DNA from: a bacterium
GTDB lineage: Bacteria; Bacteroidota; Bacteroidia; Bacteroidales; Muribaculaceae
Length of the DNA stretch: 12,231 nucleotides
Direction: 5' to 3'
Assembly: GCA_004561555.1 (NCBI GenBank)
Contig: SFVH01000039.1
Coordinates: 1 to 12,231 of the forward strand
Each line of letters begins with the position of its first letter. Positions within the stretch are counted from its first letter, which is position 1. A program made the translations under genes and the position numbers. The notes beneath the pieces are model-generated. The model ran no database searches. It was not told the DNA's origin and worked only from the letters and a program-made list of their open reading frames with translations. Positions 1 through 8,605 of this stretch are shown here, piece after piece.

Positions 1-162
1 AGCAAAGCGATGCAGACCACGGCAATTAGGACGGTTGCCAACTCATTACCTGAAAACGAAGTAATTCTTCTAACTCTCTTGATTTCAAAGAGGTATATTC
101 CTTATACAGATTTACTGAAAATATCAGATTTTACAAGGGTTTCAGTCGCAAAAAAACCATAA
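1..162 (+). other. Left-edge region with an uninterrupted but doubtful reading frame
   Basis: A frame open from the left edge runs 53 codons to a TAA at 160-162. I recognise no domain in it. It uses AGG for arginine three times, whereas the genes that follow mostly use CGC, CGT and CGA, which argues against a normal host gene. On the minus strand a frame is open from about 96 down to the left edge and ends in a hydrophobic run (LATVLIAVVCIAL), but it lacks an ATG. A short inverted repeat (GGCAA at 21-25, TTGCC at 35-39) is present. The stretch could be the tail of a gene cut by the edge, a noncoding RNA, or plain intergenic DNA; I cannot decide. Confidence 0.2.
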
Positions 163-206
163 AATTCACAATGCAAAACGTCGGTAGTGATTTCCAAATA
201 AATATG

Positions 207-237
207 CTGAAAAGTTGCGACAAAATTACTACATTTG
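207..237 (+). promoter_or_regulatory. Candidate Bacteroidetes sigma-type promoter for the five-gene operon
   Basis: TACATTTG at 230-237 matches the Bacteroidetes -7 consensus TAnnTTTG exactly. Twenty bases upstream, at the expected -33 position, there is only a partial match to TTG (CTG at 207-209). Transcription would be expected to start a few bases after the box, about 241-245, almost on top of the ATG at 246. The box is a clear match; the -33 element is weak, and use of the promoter is inference. Confidence 0.45.
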
Positions 238-245
238 CAATAATT

Positions 246-737
246 ATGGGAAAATCAGAAAAATACGGAATACTTTTTGTGTGCTTGGGGAATATTTGTC
301 GCTCCCCGGCAGCTCAAGCGGTGATGCAACGCATCATCGAGGAGCGAAATTTGAGTGACATCGTAGTTGACTCGGCCGGCATCTCATCTTATCATCAAGG
401 TGATTTGCCCGACCAACGAATGCGCATCCATGCACGACGTCGTGGCTTGGACCTTACTCACCGAAGCCGGCAAGTGAAGGCCGACGATTTTGAGCTCTTT
501 GACCTCATCGTGGCTATGGACGATAGCAACTACGACCGACTACGCCGCCTGGCTTTTACCCAAGAAGAGGCTGACAAGGTGGTACGTATTGCTGACTATT
601 TCCGCCAATTCACCACCTACGACTGCATCCCCGACCCCTATTATGGCGGTGCCGAGGGATTTGAGATTGTGCTTGACCTTCTCGACGATGCTTGCCATTC
701 GATTGCCGACAGTATAGCTAAACACAAACTTGAGTAG
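246..737 (+). CDS. Low-molecular-weight protein tyrosine phosphatase
   Basis: A cytoplasmic cysteine phosphatase that removes phosphate from phosphotyrosine in proteins or from similar small substrates. Counting from the ATG at 246 it is 163 residues, the usual family size. The P-loop C-x5-R-S is at residues 13-20 (CLGNICRS), directly after the first beta strand (ILFV), and the general-acid aspartate is D130 in the DPYYGG loop, both canonical for LMW-PTP. The frame can be extended upstream to an ATG at 171, but the 25 extra residues are not family-like and would contain the -7 promoter box, so I chose 246. It is first in an operon, 2 bases before the GH20 gene. In many bacteria such enzymes counteract the tyrosine kinases of polysaccharide export. 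No kinase is visible here, so the partner is unknown. Confidence 0.9.
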   Translation: MGKSEKYGILFVCLGNICRSPAAQAVMQRIIEERNLSDIVVDSAGISSYHQGDLPDQRMRIHARRRGLDLTHRSRQVKADDFELFDLIVAMDDSNYDRLRRLAFTQEEADKVVRIADYFRQFTTYDCIPDPYYGGAEGFEIVLDLLDDACHSIADSIAKHKLE

Positions 738-739
738 AG

Positions 740-3196
740 ATGAATAAAGTCATTTTGTTTTTATTATGTCTGATATCGACTATGTATATGGCGGCACAAA
801 TGCAGTCGCCTGTCGGTGTAACATGGCAACTTGATAGTAGCGATATGGCAAATCGCACCTATCGTTGCCACTTCACCATGGAGAATAAAACCGACAAACG
901 ACTCGCTCAAGATTGGACTTTCTATTTCAACACCTTTCCTCGGATGATGACGCCCGATGAAAACTCACAGGTGAAGATATGCGAAGTGCGTCCGGGATAC
1001 TACAAGATTATTCCGCAAAAGGGCTTTTCGCTTGCTGCCAGCGAAAAAATCGATATCTGCTACACGGTCAAGGGAATAATCAAATCTATCAGTTATGCTC
1101 CCGACGGCGGACATTTCGCTTTTAAAGGCGACACCACGGCATATCCCGTAGATATCCTGCAAAAGCCTTTTGATTGGGGCACATTCTACAAAAATGCTAC
1201 CTACCCGGATGCCGAGCGTCGCTACAAAATCAATGCTTTGGTTAATCCCTCTGACAGCACCGGGAGCAAATGGTGTGATATCGTTCCGACACTGAAATGT
1301 GTGGAAGAGTCCTATCAGATGGTCGACATAACAGCAACATTTAACATTTATGGCGGCGCAGCGTTGCAACGTGAAGCGGAATATGCTGCGACAATCCTCC
1401 ACAGTGGCACAAGTGATGCTGTCGTAGATGTTTTCCTAAACATCATTAGCGCTGACGATGCGCTAAAAAATGTGGCGGAAAGCAATTATGAATATTATGA
1501 AATTTCTCTTCTGCCACATCGCATCGACATAAAGGGCGTCTCCAACGAGGGGGTGATGAACGGGGTGAAAACACTGGCACGACTTGTGGAACGCGCGCAA
1601 GCCACCGGCAAGGCGTATGTGCCGTCGGCTGTGATTTGCGACTGGCCCGACTTCCACCATCGCGGCATTATGCTCGATGTGGCACGCAACTATACTCAAA
1701 TAGACAGCATCAAGCTACTCATCGACCGCTTGGCGCTGATGAAAATTAACCGACTGCAATTTCACCTCACCGACGACGAGGGGTGGCGAATAGAGATACC
1801 GGGGTTGCCGGAGCTAACCCAAGTGGGCGGACGCAGAGGAATGACCGAAACGGAAGTTGATTATCTATGCCAATACTATGCAGGCAATGGCAATGCCAAT
1901 GACCTTCTCACCACAAGCAACGGATATCTCACTACCAACGCTTTCATCGATTTCTTGAAGTATGCCTATGCCAAAGGCGTGGAGGTGATACCCGAAATCG
2001 AATCGCCGGGGCATGCCGGAGCGGCTATCGTGGCTATGAAAGCTCGATATGCTCGTCTCATCTCAACCGACATCGACGCCGCTCAACGCTATCAAGTGTG
2101 GGACCCGGATGATAAATCATACTACACCTCGGCGCAAGGCTATCATCACAATGTGCTCAACCCGGCAATGGAGGGCACCTATCGACTGATGGAAAAGGTG
2201 GTGGACCAACTGATATTAATGTATCGTCAAGCCGGCGTGCCGTTGCCCTACATCCATATCGGGGGCGACGAAGTGCCTCGCGACCCTTGGAGCAAATCGC
2301 CGGCAGTGGCACGCCTGATGGCGGAGAAAGGTTTCACAACAACCCATGAGGTGGAAGAATATTTTATCACTCGCATTGCGGATATGATAGCATCTAAAGG
2401 AGTGAAAATCGGAGGTTGGCAAGAGGTGGCAACTCGTCATAGCAATGCCGTAGACTCGCTGCTTCGACAAAGAGTGGCGGCGGTGAACTGCTGGAACACT
2501 GTGGCTGATTGGGGCGGCGACACCATTTCATATGCCGTGGCAAACAACGGATACCCCGTAGTGTTGTGCAATGTGGGCAACTTCTATATGGATATGTGCT
2601 ATGATGCTCACGAAGATGAGCCGGGACTGTCGTGGGGCGGTTATGTTGACGAGTTTAGAGCGTGGGACGCTCGCCCCTACGACATTTATTTATCATCAAC
2701 AGAAACCCTTGCCGGTGAGCCCCTCGACATAATGAAACAGACTTCAAAGCTGCCTCTGCTTCCTCAAGCGCGTAAAAATATTATCGGCATACAAGGACAG
2801 CTCTTCTCTGAGACAATACGCAATTTCCAAATGGTGGAATACTACCTGTTTCCCAAAGTGTTTGGATTATGCGAACGAGCATGGAATGCAGAGCCGCAAT
2901 CGTGGCAAACAAAAGCTTTATTCAACCGTCAGATTGCCGATGTAGAGCTTCCGCTTCTCTCATCGCTCGGCTTCAACTACCATCTCGGTGCGCCCGGCAT
3001 TAAGGAAATTGACGGAAAAATTGTGATTAACAGCCAATATAACAACGCTGAAATACGTTATACCCTTGACGGAACTAAGCCGACTTTGAAATCTACACTC
3101 TATACATCACCATTAGAGGTGCCCGACGGAGCTATTGTGAGAGCTGCAATCTTTATGAGCGGTAAATCGAGCAATGCCACAAGATGGGAAAAATGA
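740..3196 (+). CDS. Secreted GH20 beta-N-acetylhexosaminidase (chitobiase type)
   Basis: An 818-residue glycoside hydrolase that removes terminal beta-linked GlcNAc or GalNAc by substrate-assisted catalysis. Residues 1-20 form a signal peptide (K3, then a hydrophobic core, then a cut near MAAQ). There is no good lipobox, so a periplasmic or exported soluble protein is likely. Residues about 22-150 resemble the chitobiase N-terminal carbohydrate-binding domain (CHB_HEX), and about 170-300 the GH20b domain. The catalytic barrel starts at HHRGIMLDVARN (306 onward) and carries HIGGDE with the catalytic pair D510-E511, plus the substrate-pocket GGW (W560). Residues about 735-815 form a chitobiase C-terminal domain (IRYTLDGTKPT). 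The layout is that of Serratia-type chitobiase. The substrate could be chitin fragments, host glycans or recycled peptidoglycan; the sequence does not say which. It is second in the operon, 11 bases before the AsmA-like gene. Confidence 0.93.
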   Translation: MNKVILFLLCLISTMYMAAQMQSPVGVTWQLDSSDMANRTYRCHFTMENKTDKRLAQDWTFYFNTFPRMMTPDENSQVKICEVRPGYYKIIPQKGFSLAASEKIDICYTVKGIIKSISYAPDGGHFAFKGDTTAYPVDILQKPFDWGTFYKNATYPDAERRYKINALVNPSDSTGSKWCDIVPTLKCVEESYQMVDITATFNIYGGAALQREAEYAATILHSGTSDAVVDVFLNIISADDALKNVAESNYEYYEISLLPHRIDIKGVSNEGVMNGVKTLARLVERAQATGKAYVPSAVICDWPDFHHRGIMLDVARNYTQIDSIKLLIDRLALMKINRLQFHLTDDEGWRIEIPGLPELTQVGGRRGMTETEVDYLCQYYAGNGNANDLLTTSNGYLTTNAFIDFLKYAYAKGVEVIPEIESPGHAGAAIVAMKARYARLISTDIDAAQRYQVWDPDDKSYYTSAQGYHHNVLNPAMEGTYRLMEKVVDQLILMYRQAGVPLPYIHIGGDEVPRDPWSKSPAVARLMAEKGFTTTHEVEEYFITRIADMIASKGVKIGGWQEVATRHSNAVDSLLRQRVAAVNCWNTVADWGGDTISYAVANNGYPVVLCNVGNFYMDMCYDAHEDEPGLSWGGYVDEFRAWDARPYDIYLSSTETLAGEPLDIMKQTSKLPLLPQARKNIIGIQGQLFSETIRNFQMVEYYLFPKVFGLCERAWNAEPQSWQTKALFNRQIADVELPLLSSLGFNYHLGAPGIKEIDGKIVINSQYNNAEIRYTLDGTKPTLKSTLYTSPLEVPDGAIVRAAIFMSGKSSNATRWEK

Positions 3197-3207
3197 TTTG
3201 AATAATT

Positions 3208-6200
3208 ATGACCGACAAAAACAAACAATCCGACAAAGACGGACAAAAACATATCAAAAAGATGCCTAAATGGCTACGTCGCACCCTCAAAACGATAATG
3301 TGGATATCGGTGTCGTCGGTGGCTTTGGTAATACTATTGATGTGCCTTGCAGTGTGGGTGCTTACCCCTAATGTGCTCACTCCTATTGTGGAAGACATTG
3401 CAAGCCGACAACTGCTCGCCGAGGTGAAACTACAGAAAGCTGAGCTGACGATATGGAAGACTTTCCCGGAAATGGTGGTGGAAGTGGATGGCATAGAAAT
3501 CATATCTCACACCCTCAGAGAGTGTAACGACTCATTACCTGACGATGCCGACAGACTTCTTTCAGCAAATAAGGTCAAGCTGGCATTTAATCTGCCGAAA
3601 GTGGCGATGATGAAGTTTGACATCAAAGAGGTATGGATTGACTCTCCTCGCATCAATCTTGTGGAAGTCAACGACTCTATCAACAATTATATGATAGTGC
3701 CGCCGAGCGACAAGAGCGAGCCGTCGTCGGTAATCATTAATGAGCTTACTATTCGCAAATTTCATATCACCGACAACAAAGGTTTCTCTTATAAAAACCT
3801 CGAAAAAGGCATCAAAGTGGAACTTACCACCGACACCGCAACAATAGCCTATCTCGAATCGCTGAAACAATATGACATAAATATCTGCGGACATATCAAC
3901 AGCACCCTCAAGGAGCCGAAATTCTCACAATCTATTCCCTATGCCATTAAAGGCGGCATCCGATGGGATTTCAACAACCCATATGAAATAGAGACAAAAG
4001 ACTTTCTTGTGAGCGTGGCAGATATACCCGCCACCATTTCTTCATCTGCTTCTTTTTCCAAATTGTCTATTGTCAAGTCGCTCGATTTGTCAATAGGTCC
4101 GTTGGATGTATCTCACATTCTCTCATATGTGCCCGAAGAAATGAAGGGTGAACTGAATAATTTTGCAACAAATATGTCGCCGACATTGACACTTCACCTC
4201 GATGCACCTTATGAGCTGACAGTAAAGCATTATCCCTCGTTTAGTGCCACATTGGAAATCCCCGATTGCTATCTTGCCAACACTCGCAGCGGCTCAAGGA
4301 TAAATAATGTCTTGGTAGATGCGGGCGTAAAATTTATAGGCACATTTCCCGACAAAAGCGTGATTACGGTCAATCGCCTGCTCCTCGACGGGTTTGGCTT
4401 GCATATCGATGCCTCCGGCAAAGCAGACAATCTAATCAAAGACCCTGCCATAGAAGCAAAAGTGGCAGGCAACCTCAACATTGCCAAAGCGTTAGGGCTT
4501 ATTCCCAAACGTCTGCCATTTAGCCTTTCCGGACGAATAGGAATAAATACTGACATGAAATTCGCCCTCAGCGACTTCTCTGTAAAAACATTTCACAAAA
4601 TCAAGCTAAATGGCAACATCACAGCCGATAATATCCGCTACTTTGTGCCCAAAGACTCAATGCAAGTGTTTGTCGACCACAGCATTTTGAAATTTGGCAC
4701 CGACAGCAAAATCACAGGCGCCGACGGCATCTTGCGAAATATGCTTATGGCATCTATTTCGCTCGACTCGCTTGCTGTGACCGACCCCATCACTGAAATC
4801 ACAGCCACCAATGCTCGCTTCGGAGTTGGCGCCAGAGGTAACGTGAAAAATTTGATGGACACCACCTCGCTCACTCCACTGGGCGGGCGATTTTCTGTAG
4901 GCAAATTCTCTATGTTCAGCGCCGTCGATTCCACTCGCATCAATGTGCGCGAGATGGTTGCCGACGCCTCCGTAAGACGATTTAACGGCAAAGACCGAAT
5001 GCCGATATTCACTTTTGGCATCTCCGCCAATCGCATACGCTACAGCGACCCTCTGACAATGCTCAACTTGCGTGAGGGCGACATCGACTTGACAATAAAC
5101 AAAAAAGAACGGCGTCAAAACAGCAAAATGGAGTCACGCCTCGACTCTATGAGCCTCATTTATCCCGAATTGAGTAGGGATTCGCTGCGTGCAATCTACC
5201 GACAAGAGCGTAGAGCACGGCGCAAAGCGGCAGAAGCTGCCGACACCAACTACTATGCCGACCTCTCTATCGACAATCAATGGCAACGATTAATCCGCAA
5301 TTGGGAGTTTAACGGCTCGATTAAAGCTCGTCGCGGACGATTTTTTACACCCTATTTCCCGTTGCGCAATCGGCTGAGCAATGTAGACATCACTTTTAAT
5401 TCGCAACGTCTCGACGTCAATAATCTGGAGTATCGTGTGGGGAAAAGTGATTTGCAACTCACAGGTGCACTCGACAACATCAACAGCACATTGCTGGGTA
5501 GAAAAGCCAAGCCTTTGACACTTACTCTCAAAGCCCGCTCAAAGACGTTAGACCTGAACGAACTGATGGCGGCAATGTATCGCGGAAGCAATTTCTCCGC
5601 AGAGGGCGAAGGGCGAATTTCGCTTGCCGGGGTGAGCGACGATGACGAAGAAAGCATACAGCGAACAATCGAAAGCTCCACCTCCGCTGACAGCGACACT
5701 CTTCATTATGCCATCCTTATCCCCAAAAATATTGTGATGGATATTGATTTAAGAAACGACACCACCTATTATAGCGACTTCGTGCTCCACAACCTTCATT
5801 CATCCATAGGAATGAAAAACGGTGTGCTTAATCTTCATGACCTATCGGCAAAAAGCAACGATGGCGACATGCGTCTTGACTTGGTGTATGCCACGGCAAG
5901 TAGCAACAACATCGGCATCGGTATGCTCCTCGATATGCACAACATCAAGGTGAATCGTTTTATCAATTTGATGCCTGAAATCGACAGCATAATGCCTATG
6001 CTCAAGGGTGTCGACGGGGTGATTAACGCACGGCTGGCAGCCACCACTCGCGTTGACTCTCTGATGAATGTGATTATGCCGACAACCACTGCCGCTCTCA
6101 ACATCAGTGGCAAAAATCTTGTGCTGCTCGACAACGAAACGTTCCGCGAAATAGCAAAAATGCTTCGTTTTAAAAACCGAGAAAAAAATATGATTGACAG

Positions 6201-6783
6201 TTTGTCGGTAGAAGTGACCGCCTATGATGCTCAAATCGATGTGTATCCGTTTATCATCAGTATGGACCGATATAAATTGGGCGTCGTGGGATGGAACGAC
6301 TTCGACACCAACTATAAATATCACATCTCGGTGCTCGACTCACCGCTATTTTTCAAGTTTGGCATCAATCTGTCGGGCAACGTTATGGAAGACAAAATGA
6401 AATTCCGTTTAGGCAAAGCAAAGCTAAGGGAAAATGAGGTGGCGCGCACCACGGCTATTACCGACACCACACGATACAACATTTATTCGCGTATGGGCGA
6501 AATATTTCGTGCCGGAGCTGAAGCCGGCTTGAAGCGAAAAGGTGATGACAGAAATCGCCCGCGACGCCCCTCGGGATTTAATGCCGAAGGCGACGACGAC
6601 CGCTTGACTGCCACCGACAGTCTCCAACTGATTGAAAGTGGCATCATTGAGCGTCCCGACACGACATCGACCGGCAGCAATACCCCTATTACCACCGGAA
6701 GAAAAGGCAAAGGGAAACGCAACAAAAACAATCCTGCCAAATCATCGGTGAGCAAACCTGTAGCTACCAAAAATGAAGATTAA
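3208..6783 (+). CDS. AsmA-like family protein, large inner-membrane-anchored envelope protein
   Basis: A 1191-residue protein with a basic cytoplasmic N-terminus (residues 1-30), one membrane helix at about 31-52, and a very long beta-rich periplasmic part, the layout of the AsmA/TamB/YhdP superfamily. Members of that superfamily bridge the periplasm and are implicated in moving phospholipid to, or keeping homeostasis of, the outer membrane. The segment just after the helix (LTPIVEDIASRQL, then KAELTIWKTFPEM) is typical of Bacteroidetes AsmA proteins, and the AsmA C-terminal repeat region lies at about 960-1090. Two parts stand out: a highly charged, probably helical insert at about 630-690 rich in R, E and K, and a disordered tail from about 1110 ending in a lysine-rich stretch. 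Starts in neighbouring frames do not fit; ATG 3208 precedes the anchor sensibly. The family assignment is good; the lipid-transport role is inferred from the superfamily. Confidence 0.85.
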   Translation: MTDKNKQSDKDGQKHIKKMPKWLRRTLKTIMWISVSSVALVILLMCLAVWVLTPNVLTPIVEDIASRQLLAEVKLQKAELTIWKTFPEMVVEVDGIEIISHTLRECNDSLPDDADRLLSANKVKLAFNLPKVAMMKFDIKEVWIDSPRINLVEVNDSINNYMIVPPSDKSEPSSVIINELTIRKFHITDNKGFSYKNLEKGIKVELTTDTATIAYLESLKQYDINICGHINSTLKEPKFSQSIPYAIKGGIRWDFNNPYEIETKDFLVSVADIPATISSSASFSKLSIVKSLDLSIGPLDVSHILSYVPEEMKGELNNFATNMSPTLTLHLDAPYELTVKHYPSFSATLEIPDCYLANTRSGSRINNVLVDAGVKFIGTFPDKSVITVNRLLLDGFGLHIDASGKADNLIKDPAIEAKVAGNLNIAKALGLIPKRLPFSLSGRIGINTDMKFALSDFSVKTFHKIKLNGNITADNIRYFVPKDSMQVFVDHSILKFGTDSKITGADGILRNMLMASISLDSLAVTDPITEITATNARFGVGARGNVKNLMDTTSLTPLGGRFSVGKFSMFSAVDSTRINVREMVADASVRRFNGKDRMPIFTFGISANRIRYSDPLTMLNLREGDIDLTINKKERRQNSKMESRLDSMSLIYPELSRDSLRAIYRQERRARRKAAEAADTNYYADLSIDNQWQRLIRNWEFNGSIKARRGRFFTPYFPLRNRLSNVDITFNSQRLDVNNLEYRVGKSDLQLTGALDNINSTLLGRKAKPLTLTLKARSKTLDLNELMAAMYRGSNFSAEGEGRISLAGVSDDDEESIQRTIESSTSADSDTLHYAILIPKNIVMDIDLRNDTTYYSDFVLHNLHSSIGMKNGVLNLHDLSAKSNDGDMRLDLVYATASSNNIGIGMLLDMHNIKVNRFINLMPEIDSIMPMLKGVDGVINARLAATTRVDSLMNVIMPTTTAALNISGKNLVLLDNETFREIAKMLRFKNREKNMIDSLSVEVTAYDAQIDVYPFIISMDRYKLGVVGWNDFDTNYKYHISVLDSPLFFKFGINLSGNVMEDKMKFRLGKAKLRENEVARTTAITDTTRYNIYSRMGEIFRAGAEAGLKRKGDDRNRPRRPSGFNAEGDDDRLTATDSLQLIESGIIERPDTTSTGSNTPITTGRKGKGKRNKNNPAKSSVSKPVATKNED

Positions 6784-6788
6784 TATAT

Positions 6789-7538
6789 ATGACTAAAGAA
6801 GAAATATCATATCGTCGTTACTTGCAACGCTCCGGATATGCTCCGCAACCGATATCCACCGCATTGATTGATATGGATGGGGTGCTTTACAACTCTATGT
6901 ATAATCACTCTCGAGCATGGAAGCGATTAGGCGATGAGCAAGGATGGCACTATGAAGACAACGAGTTTTTCTTATATGAGGGAATGACCGGTGCGGCTAT
7001 CATCCGACTAATGGAAAAACGAGAACATGGCAGAGATGATGTCAGCGACGAAGAGTGTAAACGACTATATGCTCTTAAAGCAGCCTATTTCACAGCTCAA
7101 GGTGAAGTGGAGCAGATGCCGGGCACTGCACGGATGCTCGCCACTCTCCGCAAAAACGAAATCACTCGCGTGCTCGTCACCGGAAGCGGGCAAGCATCGC
7201 TCCTCGACCGCCTTAATCGCGATTATCCCGGCACATTCTTTGCACCATTGAGAGTAACCGCCCACGATGTCACTCACGGCAAACCAAATCCCGAACCTTA
7301 TCTCATGGGATTACACAAAGCATCGTCTGAGCCATCACAATCGATAGTGATTGAAAACGCTCCTTTAGGGGTAGAGGCAGGTCACCGCTCCGGCTGTTTC
7401 ACCATTGGAATAACGACAGGTCCAATGGCGGAAAGTGTGTTGACAGAACACGGAGCGGATATTGTATATCCCACAATGGACGATTTTGCCGACGCATTGC
7501 CCAATATTATTGAATTGCGGAAATCTTTTAAACTTTAA
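6789..7538 (+). CDS. HAD-superfamily hydrolase, beta-phosphoglucomutase/phosphatase type
   Basis: A 249-residue cytoplasmic HAD subfamily IA enzyme, probably a phosphatase of a sugar phosphate or other small phosphometabolite. Motif I is DMDGVL with nucleophile D28 and acid/base D30; an alpha-helical cap follows (about 45-110). Motif II is VLVTGSG with T131, motif III is K165 in HGKPNPEPY, and motif IV is IENAPLGVEAG with E189-N190. Many relatives have E-D at motif IV, where the aspartate helps hold magnesium. The asparagine here resembles an E-N variant I associate with a subfamily of these proteins, so the enzyme need not be inactive. It lies 5 bases after the AsmA-like gene and 5 bases before aroB. 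The substrate cannot be read from the sequence. Confidence 0.88.
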   Translation: MTKEEISYRRYLQRSGYAPQPISTALIDMDGVLYNSMYNHSRAWKRLGDEQGWHYEDNEFFLYEGMTGAAIIRLMEKREHGRDDVSDEECKRLYALKAAYFTAQGEVEQMPGTARMLATLRKNEITRVLVTGSGQASLLDRLNRDYPGTFFAPLRVTAHDVTHGKPNPEPYLMGLHKASSEPSQSIVIENAPLGVEAGHRSGCFTIGITTGPMAESVLTEHGADIVYPTMDDFADALPNIIELRKSFKL

Positions 7539-7543
7539 CAACA

Positions 7544-8605
7544 ATGACACATCAAGAAATATACTTCACCAACGAGGTCAAAAATGCTTTAAATACAGTA
7601 TTATCCCAAATGGATAAAAACTATGTGTTTGTGCTGACCGATAAAAATGTGAAAAAAGCTATCGGCGAAGACGTGATAGCCGACCTTGTAGCAGATGCCA
7701 AAGCGATTATTGAGATTGAACCCGGTGACGTAAATAAAAATCTTGAAACGGTGCAATTGGTGTGGAGCAAGCTCCAACAAGGTGGTGCCACTCGCAAAAG
7801 TGTGATGGTGAATTTCGGCGGTGGCGTGGTGACCGACTTGGGAGGATTTGCTGCCGCAACTTTTAAGCGCGGCATTCGCTTTGTGAATGTCCCCACCACC
7901 CTACTGAGTGCCGTCGATGCTGCCGTAGGCGGAAAAACGGGAGTGAATTTCAACGGCTTGAAAAACGAAATCGGTGTGTTTAAGGAAGCGGAAGCGGTGA
8001 TTATCTCCACTCGCTATCTTGCGTCGCTACCCGAATCGGAAATAAAGTCGGGCTATGCTGAAATGCTCAAACACGGGCTTCTCAAAAGCACCGAAGCCTA
8101 CAATCGGTTACTCCAATTTGATTTTAATGATAATGCCGGCAGCAACTTGCTGTCGCTTCTTGAAGAATCGGTGAATGTGAAACGCGAGATAGTGATTCAA
8201 GACCCCTTGGAGAAGGGGCTGCGACGAGCCCTCAATCTCGGACACACTGCCGGACACGCTTTTGAGAGTATGGCTCTTCACAAAGGCACTCCTATACCTC
8301 ATGGCTATGCCGTAGCTTGGGGACTGGTGGTGGAAACGGTGCTTTCCCACACCGAACGCCAATATCCGAGTAGCGAAGTGTATCGCCTTGCGGAATATAT
8401 CTTGACTCATTATGGCGCATACCACATCACTTGCGACGACTATCCCGCACTTCTCGACTATATGGCTCATGACAAAAAGAGTGAAAACGGCGAATATAAT
8501 TTTTCATTACTATCATCGCCAGGCAACATCACTACCGGATGTGTGGTAACAAAAGAAGCTGTAGAAGCGGCACTCGATATCTACCGCGACTTGATGCACA
8601 TTTGA
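7544..8605 (+). CDS. aroB: 3-dehydroquinate synthase
   Basis: The second enzyme of the shikimate pathway, converting DAHP to 3-dehydroquinate with NAD and a divalent metal (Zn or Co) in the cytoplasm. At 353 residues it has the usual bacterial length. The NAD-binding glycine loop is GGGVVTDLGG (92-101), followed by the substrate/NAD segment VDAAVGGKTGVN (124-135, K131), GYAEMLKH (170-177, metal ligand E173 and K176), LGHTAGHAFE (232-241, metal ligand H234 and catalytic H238) and HGYAVAWG with H253, the third metal ligand by family comparison. All key residues are present, so the enzyme should be active. It is the last gene of the operon; no other aromatic-pathway gene is in the window. Its TGA is immediately followed by the stop of the convergent glycosyltransferase gene. 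Confidence 0.97.
   Translation: MTHQEIYFTNEVKNALNTVLSQMDKNYVFVLTDKNVKKAIGEDVIADLVADAKAIIEIEPGDVNKNLETVQLVWSKLQQGGATRKSVMVNFGGGVVTDLGGFAAATFKRGIRFVNVPTTLLSAVDAAVGGKTGVNFNGLKNEIGVFKEAEAVIISTRYLASLPESEIKSGYAEMLKHGLLKSTEAYNRLLQFDFNDNAGSNLLSLLEESVNVKREIVIQDPLEKGLRRALNLGHTAGHAFESMALHKGTPIPHGYAVAWGLVVETVLSHTERQYPSSEVYRLAEYILTHYGAYHITCDDYPALLDYMAHDKKSENGEYNFSLLSSPGNITTGCVVTKEAVEAALDIYRDLMHI

Noticed and set aside
171..245. Upstream extension of the phosphatase to the ATG at 171
   Set aside because: The 25 added residues are not phosphatase-like and the promoter box at 230-237 falls inside them; the ATG at 246 gives the normal length and strand order.
246..8605. Reading the left operon as a capsule or polysaccharide-export locus because of the tyrosine phosphatase
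   Set aside because: No Wzc-like kinase, Wza-like exporter, flippase or glycosyltransferase is in the operon.
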